DNA of 64,000 nucleotides from Methylobacterium aquaticum. GTDB taxonomy: Bacteria > Pseudomonadota > Alphaproteobacteria > Rhizobiales > Beijerinckiaceae. Made by a program: the position numbers and the translations under genes. Shown in pieces: positions 1 through 8,690 of the stretch (position 1 is the first letter of the stretch; each line of letters starts with the position of its first letter). Under the pieces are notes generated by a model. That model was not told the DNA's origin. It ran no database searches and saw only the letters and a list, made by a program, of their open reading frames with translations. The DNA lies in assembly GCF_016804325.1 (NCBI RefSeq), contig NZ_CP043627.1, positions 1,200,001-1,264,000 on the forward strand, written 5' to 3'.

Positions 1-615
1 CGACGAGGCGGCGGTGGCGGCCGCCGAATCGCAGTTGCGGACCCTCGCCGCCACCGCGCAGCAGGAATGGGGGCCGGTGCTCGGCCGGGCGATCGTCGAG
101 CGCTCGCCCCTCGTCACCCGCCTGATCGAGCGGGCGGACCTCCTGGTGCAGGTGACGCTGCCCTCCGGCGAGGCCATGAAGCCGCCCCCGGCCACGGCCT
201 CCGCCGAGGTGCCGCCCCAGAGCGAGCGGGTCCCCTTGCGCCTCGTCTCGCCGGCGACGCGGACCGACCAGCGCATCCAGGGCGTCAGCTACTACTACCT
301 CGTCGCCGGCGAGGCCGGCCTCCTGCCCGGCATGAGCGTGCAGGCCTTCCTCACCTCGCCCCGGGAGAGCGTCGGGATCGCGGTGCCGGAGAGTGCCGTG
401 ATCCACTGGCAGGGCGGCGCCTGGATCTATCGCGGCGTCGGCCCCGACACCTTCGCCCGCCACCCGCTCAAGGCCGATGCGGCGATCTCCGCCGACCGCT
501 ACGTCGTCGACGACCTGGGCCCCGAGGCGGATATCGTGGTGGCCGGGCCCAGGCGGTGCTCAGCGAGGAGCTGAAGGGCCAGGTCCAGGCCTCCGGCGAC
601 GCGGACGACGATTAG
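1..615 (+). CDS. RND efflux periplasmic adaptor (HlyD/MFP family), C-terminal part, frameshifted near its end
   Basis: This is the end of a membrane-fusion (periplasmic adaptor) subunit that would join the RND pump encoded next to an outer-membrane channel. The gene enters from the left edge, and frame 2 is open from base 2. The visible part has beta-barrel and membrane-proximal style sequence: PLRLVSPATRTD, then GLLPGMSVQAFL, then VPESAVIHWQGGAWIY. The open frame stops at 572-574, giving an unnatural tail (PRRCSARS). Adding one G in the run at 545-547 restores the reading frame VAGAQAVLSEELKGQ, which ends with TAG at 613-615, 14 bases before the pump gene. A one-base deletion is therefore likely. 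Family assignment rests on context plus the adaptor-like C-terminus. The substrate is unknown. Confidence 0.75.
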   Translation, partial: RRGGGGGRRIAVADPRRHRAAGMGAGARPGDRRALAPRHPPDRAGGPPGAGDAALRRGHEAAPGHGLRRGAAPERAGPLAPRLAGDADRPAHPGRQLLLPRRRRGRPPARHERAGLPHLAPGERRDRGAGECRDPLAGRRLDLSRRRPRHLRPPPAQGRCGDLRRPLRRRRPGPRGGYRGGRAQAVLSEELKGQVQASGDADDD

Positions 616-629
616 AAGCAGCCGGACGA

Positions 630-3600
630 GTGAGCATCCCCGATCCGATCCCGACCGCGCCGCCGCCGGCCGGCGCGCCCGCCGGTCTGCAGGCCGCCCT
701 GGTGGCCTTCGCCGTGCGCCGGTCAGGCGTCGTCGTCGTCCTCGCGCTCGCCCTCGTCGTCTACGGCCTCCTCTCCCTGGGTTCGGCCAAGTACGACGTC
801 TTTCCGGAATTCGCCCCGCCCGCCGTCACGGTGCAGACCGAGGCGCCCGGCCTCAACCCGGAACAGGTCGAGGTGCTGGTCACCCAGGCCGTCGAGGGGG
901 CCGTCAACGGCCTGCCCGGGCTCGCCACCCTGCGGTCGAACTCGATCCAGGGCGTCTCGGTGGTGACCGCGACCTTCCGGCAGGGCAGCGACATCTACCG
1001 GGCACGCCAGCTCGTCGGCGAGCGTCTGGCCGGGCTCGCCGGCCGGCTGCCCCAGGGCGTGGCGGCGCCGGCGATGACGGCGCTGACCTCCTCGACGAGC
1101 GCGATCCTGCTGATCGGCCTCACCTCCGACACCCGCTCGCTCATGGACCTGCGGACGGTCGCGGATTGGCGGGTGCGCCTGCGCCTTCTCGCGGCGCCCG
1201 GCGTGGGCGAGGTGCTGGTCTATGGCGGCGACATCCGGTCGATCCGCATCCAGGTCCGGCCGCAGGACCTGATCCGCTTCCGCCTCGGTCTCAACGACGT
1301 GCTCGCCGCCGGCCGCAAGGCGACGGGCGTGCGCGGGGCCGGCTTCATCGATACGGCCAACCAGCGCATCACCCTCCAGACCGAGGGGCAGTCGGTGACT
1401 CCGGCGGCGGTCGCCCGCACGGTGCTGATCAACGAAGGCGGCGCGAGCGTCGTGCTCGGCGACGTCGCCGACGTGGTCGCCGGCCCGGAACCGGCGATCA
1501 GCGCCGCCCTGGTCGACGGGAAGCCCGGAATCCTGATGATGATCGGGGCCCAATACGGCACCAACACCGTCGAGGTCGCGGCAGGCGTCGAGGCGGCGCT
1601 CGCCGAGTTGCAGCCCGGCCTCGCCCGGGACGGGATCACCCTGCGCAAGGACCTGTTCCGCCCGGCCGGGTTCGTCGCGCAGGCCACCGGCCACGTTCTC
1701 CAGGCCCTGGCGCTCGGCGGCCTTCTCGTCGTCGTCGTGCTGGTGGTGTTCCTGTTCGACTGGCGCACGGCGCTGATCAGCGCGACGGCGATCCCGCTCT
1801 CGCTCATCGGCGCCGTCCTGGTGCTCGGGGCGTTCGGCCAGAGCCTCAACACCATGACGCTCGGCGGGCTCGCCATCGCCATCGGCGAGGTGGTCGACGA
1901 CGCGGTGATCGGCGTCGAGAACGCGATGCGCCGCCTGCGGGAGAACCGGCGCCTCGCCTTGCCCCGGCCCGAAGCCCGGGTGGTGCTGGACGCCATCCTG
2001 GAGGTCCGGGTCTCGGTCGCCTACGCGACCTTCGCGGTGCTGCTGGTCTTCCTGCCGGTGCTGGCGCTCTCGGGCGTGCCGGGCCGCCTGTTCGGGCCGC
2101 TCGCCCTCGCCTACATCCTGGCGGTGCTGGCCTCGCTGGTCGTGGCGCTCACGGTCACGCCGGCGCTCGCGCGCCTGCTGCTCGCCGGGCGCAAGGCGCT
2201 GCCGGCCCGGGAGCCGCCGGTCACCCGGGCGGTGCGCCACGTCTATGTCCGGCTGCTCGAAGGTCTGTCACGACACCCGGTCCTCGTGGGCCTGGCGGGC
2301 CTGCTCGTGGTCTTGGGCAGCGCGGTCCCGGTGCCCTCCTTCGGCGGCGCGTTCCTCCCCGATCTCAAGGAGGGGCACTTCATCCTGCACATGGCGAGCG
2401 CGCCCGGCACCTCCCTGAAGGAGACGCTGCGGCTCGGCGGCCACGTCACCGCCGGGCTCAAGGCGATTCCGGGAGTGCGGGCGGTCGCCCAGCAGGTCGG
2501 CCGGGCCGAGGCCGGCTACGATCTCGGCGGGACGCACGAGAGCGAGATCCATGTCGACCTCGCCCCCGGCCTCGACGGCGCGGCCCAGGAGCGGGCCGAG
2601 GCCGGGATCCGCGCGCTGATGGCGGCGACGCCGGGGGCGACCTTCTCGCTCAAGACCTTCCTCACCGAGCGCATCGAGGAGGTGGTGTCGGGCTTCACCG
2701 CGCCGGTGGTGGTCAGCGTCTACGGGGCGGATCTCGACCGGATCGACGCGGCGGCCCGGGACGTGGCGCGGGAACTGGCGGAGGTGAGGGGCGCGGCCGA
2801 CATCCAGCTCCGCTTGGCCACCGGACTGCCGCAGATCACCATCGCCCTGCGCCCCGTCGACCTGCGCCACTGGGGCCTCGATGCGATCGAGGTGCTGGAA
2901 CTCGCCCGCACCGCCTTCCAGGGCGACACGGTCGGCCAGTCCTACGAGGGCAACGCGGTCTTCAACGTCGTGGTCGTCCTCGACCCCGCCGCCCGCTCCC
3001 GGCTGACGAGCCTCGGCGACCTGCCGCTGCGCACGCCCGGCGGCAGCACCATCCGCCTGTCGCAGGTCGCCGACGTCTACGAGACGATGGGGCGCTACGC
3101 CATCGCGCATCACGGCGCGCAGCGGGTGCGGGTGGTGACGGCGAACGTCGAGGGACGGGACATCGCCTCGTTCACGCAGGCGGTGAAGCGGAAGATCGAC
3201 CGGGAGGTGAAGCTGCCGCCGGGCGTCTATGTCGGGATCGGCGGCGCGGCGGAGGCGCAAGGACAGGCCCGCCGCGACCTCGCGCTTCATGCCGGCCTCG
3301 CGGGGCTCGGGATCCTGCTCCTGCTGGCGGTCGTCACCGGGTCTCTCGCCAACCTCCTGCTGATCCTCGTCAACCTGCCCTTCGCCGTCGTCGGCGGGGT
3401 GCTGGCCGTGGCGGCGACCGGTGGGCTCGTGTCCCTCGGCGTCATCGTCGGCTTCGTGACGCTGTTCGGCATCTCGTTGCGCAACACCATCATGATGATC
3501 GCCCATTACGAGCATCTCGTGCTCGCCGAGGGGCGGCCCTGGACCCGGGCCACGGCGATCGAGGGCGCCGCCGACCGGCTGGTGCCGATCCTGATGACCT

Positions 3601-3785
3601 CGCTCGTCACCGGCCTCGGCCTCCTGCCCCTGGCGCTCGGCGCCGGCGAGCCCGGCCGCGAGATCGAGGGGCCGATGGCGATCGTGATCCTCGGCGGGCT
3701 CGCCAGCTCGACGCTCCTGAACCTCACGGTCCTGCCGGTCCTGGCGGAGCGGTTCGCGCGTTTCCCTCGCCGCCGGGGCATGTGA
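630..3785 (+). CDS. RND efflux transporter permease, heavy-metal efflux (CusA/CzcA-like) type
   Basis: Inner-membrane proton-driven pump of 1051 residues, a normal length for the family, using the adaptor encoded just upstream. A hydrophobic segment follows the proline-rich N-terminus (about residues 30-50), then a large periplasmic domain beginning KYDVFPEFAPPAVTVQTEAPG, typical of CusA/CzcA proteins. A cluster of helices with the charged TM4 motif GEVVDDAVIGVEN lies near residue 420. The duplicated second half ends in helices containing SLRNTIMMIAHYEH. The chosen start is GTG 630, which follows GGACGAG and avoids a long low-quality extension; the frame is open further upstream from 477. Acidic residues in the TM4 motif are what the metal-pumping branch uses for proton relay. 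The exact metal cannot be read from the sequence. Confidence 0.88.
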   Translation: MSIPDPIPTAPPPAGAPAGLQAALVAFAVRRSGVVVVLALALVVYGLLSLGSAKYDVFPEFAPPAVTVQTEAPGLNPEQVEVLVTQAVEGAVNGLPGLATLRSNSIQGVSVVTATFRQGSDIYRARQLVGERLAGLAGRLPQGVAAPAMTALTSSTSAILLIGLTSDTRSLMDLRTVADWRVRLRLLAAPGVGEVLVYGGDIRSIRIQVRPQDLIRFRLGLNDVLAAGRKATGVRGAGFIDTANQRITLQTEGQSVTPAAVARTVLINEGGASVVLGDVADVVAGPEPAISAALVDGKPGILMMIGAQYGTNTVEVAAGVEAALAELQPGLARDGITLRKDLFRPAGFVAQATGHVLQALALGGLLVVVVLVVFLFDWRTALISATAIPLSLIGAVLVLGAFGQSLNTMTLGGLAIAIGEVVDDAVIGVENAMRRLRENRRLALPRPEARVVLDAILEVRVSVAYATFAVLLVFLPVLALSGVPGRLFGPLALAYILAVLASLVVALTVTPALARLLLAGRKALPAREPPVTRAVRHVYVRLLEGLSRHPVLVGLAGLLVVLGSAVPVPSFGGAFLPDLKEGHFILHMASAPGTSLKETLRLGGHVTAGLKAIPGVRAVAQQVGRAEAGYDLGGTHESEIHVDLAPGLDGAAQERAEAGIRALMAATPGATFSLKTFLTERIEEVVSGFTAPVVVSVYGADLDRIDAAARDVARELAEVRGAADIQLRLATGLPQITIALRPVDLRHWGLDAIEVLELARTAFQGDTVGQSYEGNAVFNVVVVLDPAARSRLTSLGDLPLRTPGGSTIRLSQVADVYETMGRYAIAHHGAQRVRVVTANVEGRDIASFTQAVKRKIDREVKLPPGVYVGIGGAAEAQGQARRDLALHAGLAGLGILLLLAVVTGSLANLLLILVNLPFAVVGGVLAVAATGGLVSLGVIVGFVTLFGISLRNTIMMIAHYEHLVLAEGRPWTRATAIEGAADRLVPILMTSLVTGLGLLPLALGAGEPGREIEGPMAIVILGGLASSTLLNLTVLPVLAERFARFPRRRGM

Positions 3786-3786
3786 G

Positions 3787-3810
3787 GGCAGGTCCGGTGG
3801 CGGGCCTGCC
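3787..3810. terminator. Hairpin after the RND pump gene
   Basis: Immediately after the pump stop codon, GGCAGGTCCG and CGGGCCTGCC can pair around a GTGG loop (ten pairs, one G-U). There is no T run, so it may act as a weak or Rho-assisted terminator. Confidence 0.4.
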
Positions 3811-3945
3811 GGCCGTCCCGGCACGGCGGCCTACATCGAAGAGCGTAGCCACATCCATAAACATAAGTTAGCCGTCGCGCATAGATGTTGACTGATGAAG
3901 AGCGGTTACGCCCACAGGATGAAGCGCCGTGATCACGCAGTCTGT

Positions 3946-3974
3946 TTGACGTTCGATCGTCGTCATGCATTCTT
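3946..3974 (+). promoter_or_regulatory. Candidate promoter upstream of the MucR-type gene
   Basis: TTGACG (3946-3951) is followed after 17 bases by ATTCTT (3969-3974), in a stretch more AT-rich than its surroundings, about 28 bases before the MucR start. The spacing suits a housekeeping sigma factor, but the -10 box is a poor match, so this is tentative. Confidence 0.25.
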
Positions 3975-4001
3975 GATGGGGGATGCAGACGGGGTGGGGT
4001 G

Positions 4002-4477
4002 ATGAACGTCGAGGAGAATGGTTCCGGTGACCGCGTCGTCGATCTATGTGCCGCGATCATCACGGCCTACGTATCCAACAACGCGGTGCCGCCGAACGAA
4101 TTGCCGCCGATGATCGGTGCCATTCACTCCACCTTGACCCAGCTGATGGCACCGCCGCCGCCCGAGGCGCCGAAACCCGAGCCGCCGATCCCGATCCGCC
4201 GGACGGTGACGGCGGACCACATCATCAGCCTCGAGGACGGCAAGCCCTACAAGACGCTCAAGCGCCACCTCGCCGGCCGCGGCCTCACGCCGGACCAGTA
4301 CCGCGAGAAGTGGGGCCTGCCGCGCGACTACCCGATGGTCGCGGCCAACTACGCCTCGCAGCGCTCGGAGCTCGCCAAGAACAGCGGGCTCGGCCGGCGC
4401 CGCCTGCGCGGGGCCGAGGCCGCGATGATGCCCCCGCCCCGCCCGGGCGGCGCGGACGTCCGAGAAAGACGACCTGA
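4002..4477 (+). CDS. MucR/Ros-family transcriptional regulator (C-terminal tail frameshifted)
   Basis: DNA-binding regulator of the MucR/Ros family, usually a global repressor or silencer of exopolysaccharide, motility and cell-cycle genes in alphaproteobacteria. The family pattern is clear: an N-terminal helix IITAYVSNNAVPPNELP, a proline-rich linker, then ISLEDGKPYKTLKRHLAGRGLTPDQYREKWGLPRDYPMVA. The usual zinc-binding Cys (CLEDGK) is Ser here, and the second His after RHL is missing, so this looks like a zinc-free variant. The frame runs on past 4477 into the next gene. Adding one base near 4400 instead gives a tail ending GRRGRPRKTT and a stop at 4475-4477, as expected for the family. GTG 3999 directly precedes the ATG chosen here. 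Confidence 0.8.
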
Positions 4478-4586
4478 CCCAATACGACCTGAGGCGAGAT
4501 GGCCTGACGGATGGTCCCGTCTCGCCTGCCGCCCCGCGCCGGTGTACCGCTTGTCGGGCGACAGCCGAGAGACGACGAGGGACCCG

Positions 4587-5417
4587 ATGCCGGAGCCGAT
4601 CACCCAGACCGCGTACTGGAACGGCGATGTCGGCACCCGCTGGGCCGACATGCAGGCGGAGCTCGACCGGGTCTTCTCGCCCCTGACCGCGGCCCTCATC
4701 GACGGCGCGGATTTGCGGCCCGGCGAGCGGGTGCTCGATATCGGCTGCGGCTGCGGCGAGACCGCCCTGCTCGCGGCCTCGCGCACGGGACCGGACGGGG
4801 CCGTCGCAGCGGTGGACGTGTCCCGGCCGATGCTGGCCCGGGCCCGCACCCGGCCGGCCGCCGGCGCGGCGGTCACCTGGATCGAGGCCGACGCCCAGAC
4901 CCATCCCTTCGCGCCGGAGCACGACATCGCGCTGTCGCGCTTCGGGGTGATGTTCTTCGAGGAGTCGCGCGCGGCCTTCGCCAACATCCGGCGGGCCCTG
5001 CGACCGGGCGGTCGCGTCGCCGTCCTGTGCTGGCGTTCGCTCGCCGAGAATGCCTGGGTGACGGTGCCGCGCGACGCGGTGCTGACCGTGCTGCCCGAGC
5101 CGGCCCCGTCGCCGCCGGGCGGTCCGGGGCCGTTCCGGTTCGCCGATGGCGACGCGCTGGTGGACCTCCTCCGGCAGGCGGGCTTCGCGAGCGCCGCGGT
5201 CGCGCGCGTCGACCGACTGCTGGAGATCGGGGCCGATCAGGAGGAAGCCACGCGTTTTTCCGCCACCGTCGGGCCGATCGCCGGGCTCCTGCGCGAGGTC
5301 GAGGATCCCGCCCTGCGCGAGCGGGCCCTGGCGGCGTTGCGGCAGGCGATGCCGGCGGAACGCCCGGTGCGCCTCGGCGGCGCCTGCTGGCTCGCGACCG
5401 CGGTCAATCCGGGCTGA
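4587..5417 (+). CDS. Class I SAM-dependent methyltransferase
   Basis: Protein of 276 residues with a Rossmann methyltransferase fold. Motif I is VLDIGCGCGETALL (about residue 46), followed by the acidic end of strand 2 in AVDVSRPML, then WIEADAQTHPF, and the UbiE/Methyltransf_11-like segment ALRPGGRVAVLCWRSLAENAWV. The ATG at 4587 has a GAGGG ribosome site just upstream. As sequenced, the frame is continuous with the MucR-type gene before it, but the 110 codons between the two domains look like translated intergenic DNA, so I treat this as a separate gene. The substrate is unknown; small molecules are typical for this subfamily. Confidence 0.8.
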   Translation: MPEPITQTAYWNGDVGTRWADMQAELDRVFSPLTAALIDGADLRPGERVLDIGCGCGETALLAASRTGPDGAVAAVDVSRPMLARARTRPAAGAAVTWIEADAQTHPFAPEHDIALSRFGVMFFEESRAAFANIRRALRPGGRVAVLCWRSLAENAWVTVPRDAVLTVLPEPAPSPPGGPGPFRFADGDALVDLLRQAGFASAAVARVDRLLEIGADQEEATRFSATVGPIAGLLREVEDPALRERALAALRQAMPAERPVRLGGACWLATAVNPG

Positions 5418-5466
5418 CACCGGGAGCCGCCGCGCGGCCCCGATCCTCGATCTGCCGTTTCGCTCG

Positions 5467-6054
5467 TCAGGCGCCGCCGGCCAGCACCGCCACGCCCGCT
5501 ACCGCGACCGCGGCGCCCGCGAAGGGCAGCGCGCGGCCTCGGGCGACACGGCCGGCGGCGAGCCCGAGGCCGATCCCGGCGAGGTGCAGGAGCGCGCTCG
5601 CGGCGAGGAAGCCGAGACCGTAGGCGAGGCCGGAGGCGGTCTCCGGCATCTCGGCGCCGTGGGCATGGCCGTGGAACACCGCGAAGGCCCCGACCAGGGC
5701 GAGCGCCGCTGCCAGCGGCAGGCCGGCGCCGAACGCCGCCGCGACGCCGAAGGCGACGACCGACAGGCCGATCCCGGTCTCGACGAAGGGCAGCGCGATG
5801 CCGGCGGCGCCGAGCGCCCCGCCGACGGCCATCATGCCGAGGAAGGCCAGCGGCACCGCCCAGAGGGCCCGCCCGCCCCGCGCGGCCGCCAGCAGGCCGA
5901 CCGCCACCATGGCGAGCAGGTGGTCCGCCCCGCTCAGGGGATGGGCGAAGCCCTGCGCGAGCCCGGCGGCGCCGCCATGGCCCGGATGCGCCAGGGCGGC
6001 CTGGGAGGAGAGGAGCAAGAAGGCGGCGGCGAGGCCGGCGTGACGACGCATCAT
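5467..6054 (-). CDS. HupE/UreJ family membrane protein
   Basis: Small integral membrane protein of 195 residues. The family is associated with nickel or cobalt uptake beside hydrogenase or urease genes. It has a signal-like first helix ending ALAHPGHGG, the HupE signature GFAHPLSGADHLLAMVAVGL, and later FHGHAHGAEMPE, plus about six hydrophobic segments. The His-rich motifs are thought to bind metal. The first ATG of an ATGATG pair was chosen because GGGAG lies a few bases before it. No urease, hydrogenase or cobalamin gene is visible nearby, so this is an isolated copy with its partner unknown. It is transcribed away from the M23 peptidase gene. Confidence 0.85.
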   Translation of the reverse strand: MMRRHAGLAAAFLLLSSQAALAHPGHGGAAGLAQGFAHPLSGADHLLAMVAVGLLAAARGGRALWAVPLAFLGMMAVGGALGAAGIALPFVETGIGLSVVAFGVAAAFGAGLPLAAALALVGAFAVFHGHAHGAEMPETASGLAYGLGFLAASALLHLAGIGLGLAAGRVARGRALPFAGAAVAVAGVAVLAGGA

Positions 6055-6412
6055 GGAGAACTCCCGGGGCGGGTGGCGGAACCGTCTTGCAGGGACCGTC
6101 TTGCAGGAACCGTACCGCAGGCGCGACCGGGACCGAAACTGGTCCGGTCCGGGGCGGCGTCCATGCGGCATAACGAGCCCGTCCGCGCAGCGCGCCTCGA
6201 CGCCTCAATCCTGACATGCTGGCACCGGAGAGACAGCCTCGCACAAGGACCGCACCGGAGCGTGACGCCGGTTGGGGAAGGCCCCCCGCCCGCCGTTGAT
6301 TTCCCTGCCTCGGCCACGCATGGTCGCGGCGCTGCGGAAGCGGGCCGGAGCGTCCTTCCGCCGCCGTGGCTCGTCCGCGGCGGCGCCGGAACGGATGAGC
6401 GAAGGAGAGACG
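6055..6412. other. Divergent intergenic region between hupE-like and M23 genes
   Basis: About 360 bases without a gene, carrying both promoters. The only structure I see is a short tandem repeat of ACCGTCTTGCAGG near 6089-6112, just upstream of the hupE-like gene. Confidence 0.4.
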
Positions 6413-8461
6413 GTGAAGCGCGCGCGGCTCGACCCGGTCGGATCCCAGCAGGCGCCCCGCGGCCGGTCCGCCGATCCGGGCCGCGAACCGCCGCTCGACC
6501 TGTCGGGCGCCGCCTCGCCCCGCGCCGACCGGCGCGACGTGAACCTCCGCTGGCTCACGGCCTGCGTGCTCACCGGCATGACCGGCGCCGGCCTGATCGG
6601 CTCGGCGATCTGGGTCTCGCTGCAGGGCGAGATCACCTTCGCGGAATCGCCGCAGGCGGTGACCGTGGCGCCCCGCCCGGTCGCCAGCGAGGGCGGCACC
6701 AACCTCGCCCGCAAGGGCGACCGGCTGGTGCGCAACCCGATGGTGGCGCTCGCCAAGCAGAGCTTCAAGGCCCCGGTGACCCTGCGGGCCGGCGAGCGCG
6801 AGATCATCAAGGTCCGGCCCTTCGTGCGGATCGCCACCGCGCTCTCGGCCACCGCCGGGATGGCGGCGACCGACATCCCGGCCTTCGATCCGATGCGCTT
6901 CTTCTCCGATCCGGGCAACGACCGGGCCCCGGAGGCGCAGGCCGCGACGACGGCCGAGGCGCCGGATGCCGAGGTGTCGGTGGTCAAGCGCGACCTCGGC
7001 GACCTCGCGGTGCCGGCCGGTTCCCCCGCCCTCTCGGACGAGGACGTGGCGGCGCAGATCGAGGAGGAGCGGCGGCTCGCCGCCGAGGCCGGGCGCCGCG
7101 CCGCGCTCCCCATCGCCCCGCAGCTGATGCTCTCGCGGACCCTGCGCAGCATGGCGACCCTGCCGGGCCTCGACGGCGGCGGCGATTTCGGCGGCTCGTC
7201 CGGCCCGTTCAAGTCGATCGAGGTCCGGGTGATGCGCGAGAACGTCACCGATCTCGCCAAGATGGAGCGCGAGCGCGACGCGCCGCTGGTCGAGGATCGC
7301 GACGTCGCGATCAAGCGCGGCGAGACACTGGAGGGCGTGCTGAGGGCCAATGGCGGCCTCGACGAGCAGATCCGCCCGATCCTGGCGGCGCTCGGCACCC
7401 GCGTCCGCTCGGGCGCGGTCGGCGAGGGTCAGCAGATGCGGCTCCAGGTCGGCCCCGGCCCCCGGGCCGGCGACCCGCGCCAGCTCACCCGGGTGATTCT
7501 CTACGGCGAATCCGGCGTCGAGGCGATCGCCGCCATGAACGACCGCGGCGCCTTCGTGTCGGTGGCCCCGCCGGTGCCGGAGGGGGCCGCGCAGAAGCCG
7601 GCCGCCAAGCCCGAGGCCGACGACGACGACGAGGGCGGCACGGGAGCCCGCCTCTATGCCAGCCTCTACGAGACCGCGGCGCGCCACGACCTGCCGCGCT
7701 CCACCGTCGAGGACCTGGTGCGGATCTTCGGCTACGACGTCGACTTCCAGCGCCGCGTCGCCACCGGCGACGGGATCGAGCTGTTCTATACCTACGACGA
7801 GGAATCCGGCGGCTCGTCCGAGCGGCCCGACATCCTCTTCGCGGCGCTCAATCTCGGCGGCGAATCGCGGCGGATCTACCGCTTCCAGTCGCCCGACGAC
7901 GGCAGCGTCGACTATCTCGACGAGGCCGGCCGCTCGCTGAAGAAGTTCCTGATCCGCAAGCCGGTGGCCGACGGCAACATGAGTTCCGGCTTCGGCTACC
8001 GCCGTCACCCGGTGCTCGGCTACGCCAAGCTCCATACTGGCGTCGACTGGTCGATCCGCATCGGCACCCCGATCTTCGCCGCCGGCAACGGCACGATCAT
8101 CAAGGCGGAGTGGGATTCCGGCTACGGCCGCCGGGTCGAGATCCAGCACGCCAACGGCTACGTCACCACCTACAACCACATGTCGCGGTTCGGCCGCGGC
8201 GTCAGCGCCGGCGCCAAGGCGCGCCAGGGCCAGATCATCGGCTACGTGGGTTCCACCGGCCTCTCGACCGGCGCGCATCTCCACTACGAGGTGATCATCA
8301 ACGGCCACTTCGTCGACCCGATGAAGATCCGCGTGCCCCGCGGCCGCGAGCTCGACGGGCGGCTGCTCGCCGAGTTCCGCCGCCAGCGCGACCAGATCGA
8401 CGGGCTGATCCAGAAATCGGGCGCGCCGACGACCCTGGCGCAGCGCGAGGCGATGCGCTGA
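6413..8461 (+). CDS. M23 family metallopeptidase, membrane-anchored murein endopeptidase-like
   Basis: Protein of 682 residues. The short cytoplasmic N-terminus leads into one transmembrane helix (about residues 47-68), then a long periplasmic region with a LysM/OapA-like segment (DVAIKRGETLEGVLRANGG) and a C-terminal LytM/M23 domain. The zinc motifs are complete: FGYRRHPVLGYAKLHTGVDW supplies the His and the HxxxD-type site (near residues 541-545), and AHLHYEV supplies the last His. Such enzymes cut peptidoglycan cross-links or activate amidases during growth and division. GTG 6413 is preferred because AAGGAGAG stands six bases ahead. ATG 6395 and 6272 are alternative in-frame starts. Confidence 0.87.
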   Translation: MKRARLDPVGSQQAPRGRSADPGREPPLDLSGAASPRADRRDVNLRWLTACVLTGMTGAGLIGSAIWVSLQGEITFAESPQAVTVAPRPVASEGGTNLARKGDRLVRNPMVALAKQSFKAPVTLRAGEREIIKVRPFVRIATALSATAGMAATDIPAFDPMRFFSDPGNDRAPEAQAATTAEAPDAEVSVVKRDLGDLAVPAGSPALSDEDVAAQIEEERRLAAEAGRRAALPIAPQLMLSRTLRSMATLPGLDGGGDFGGSSGPFKSIEVRVMRENVTDLAKMERERDAPLVEDRDVAIKRGETLEGVLRANGGLDEQIRPILAALGTRVRSGAVGEGQQMRLQVGPGPRAGDPRQLTRVILYGESGVEAIAAMNDRGAFVSVAPPVPEGAAQKPAAKPEADDDDEGGTGARLYASLYETAARHDLPRSTVEDLVRIFGYDVDFQRRVATGDGIELFYTYDEESGGSSERPDILFAALNLGGESRRIYRFQSPDDGSVDYLDEAGRSLKKFLIRKPVADGNMSSGFGYRRHPVLGYAKLHTGVDWSIRIGTPIFAAGNGTIIKAEWDSGYGRRVEIQHANGYVTTYNHMSRFGRGVSAGAKARQGQIIGYVGSTGLSTGAHLHYEVIINGHFVDPMKIRVPRGRELDGRLLAEFRRQRDQIDGLIQKSGAPTTLAQREAMR

Positions 8462-8490
8462 CAGATTGTTCGACGGGACATGCCTTCCTG

Positions 8491-8634
8491 TCCCACTCTC
8501 ACCCTCATCCTGAGGTGTCAGTCGATTGACAATCGACTGACCTCGAAGGAGGGCTCCAGTACTCGCTCAGGTCCCTGGAGCCCTCCTTCGAGGCTCACTC
8601 CGTTCGCACCTCAGGATGAGGTCGCAGATGGGAT
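8491..8634. repeat. Palindromic intergenic repeat, family A, copy 1
   Basis: Long imperfect palindrome between the convergent M23 and OsmC genes. The outer arms are CCTCATCCTGAGGTG and CACCTCAGGATGAGG. The inner arms are CCTCGAAGGAGGGCTCCAG and CTGGAGCCCTCCTTCGAGG. A further small hairpin, AGTCGATTGACAATCGACT, sits in the left arm. Related copies lie near 10109, 31335 and 49871. Confidence 0.85.
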
Positions 8635-8690
8635 GAAACAGAGACGTGTGAGGACGGGCGCCCGGCCCCGGATACCCGCCACGCCTCCCC

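Noticed and set aside
723..2240. Long antisense open frame of 505 codons over the RND pump gene
   Set aside because: High-GC shadow frame with His/Arg/Gln/Asp-rich composition and no domain; the plus-strand RND gene explains the region.
1166..3871. A 901-codon Arg/Pro-rich open frame on the plus strand
   Set aside because: Shadow of the RND gene in another frame, with composition typical of GC-rich out-of-frame translation.
5237..8308. Minus-strand frame of 1023 codons spanning three genes
   Set aside because: It runs across both coding strands and intergenic DNA; only chance absence of stops in GC-rich sequence.
8503..8621. CRISPR array or phage attachment site at the palindromic repeats
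   Set aside because: Copies are dispersed single palindromes without regular spacers, cas genes, integrase gene or tRNA.
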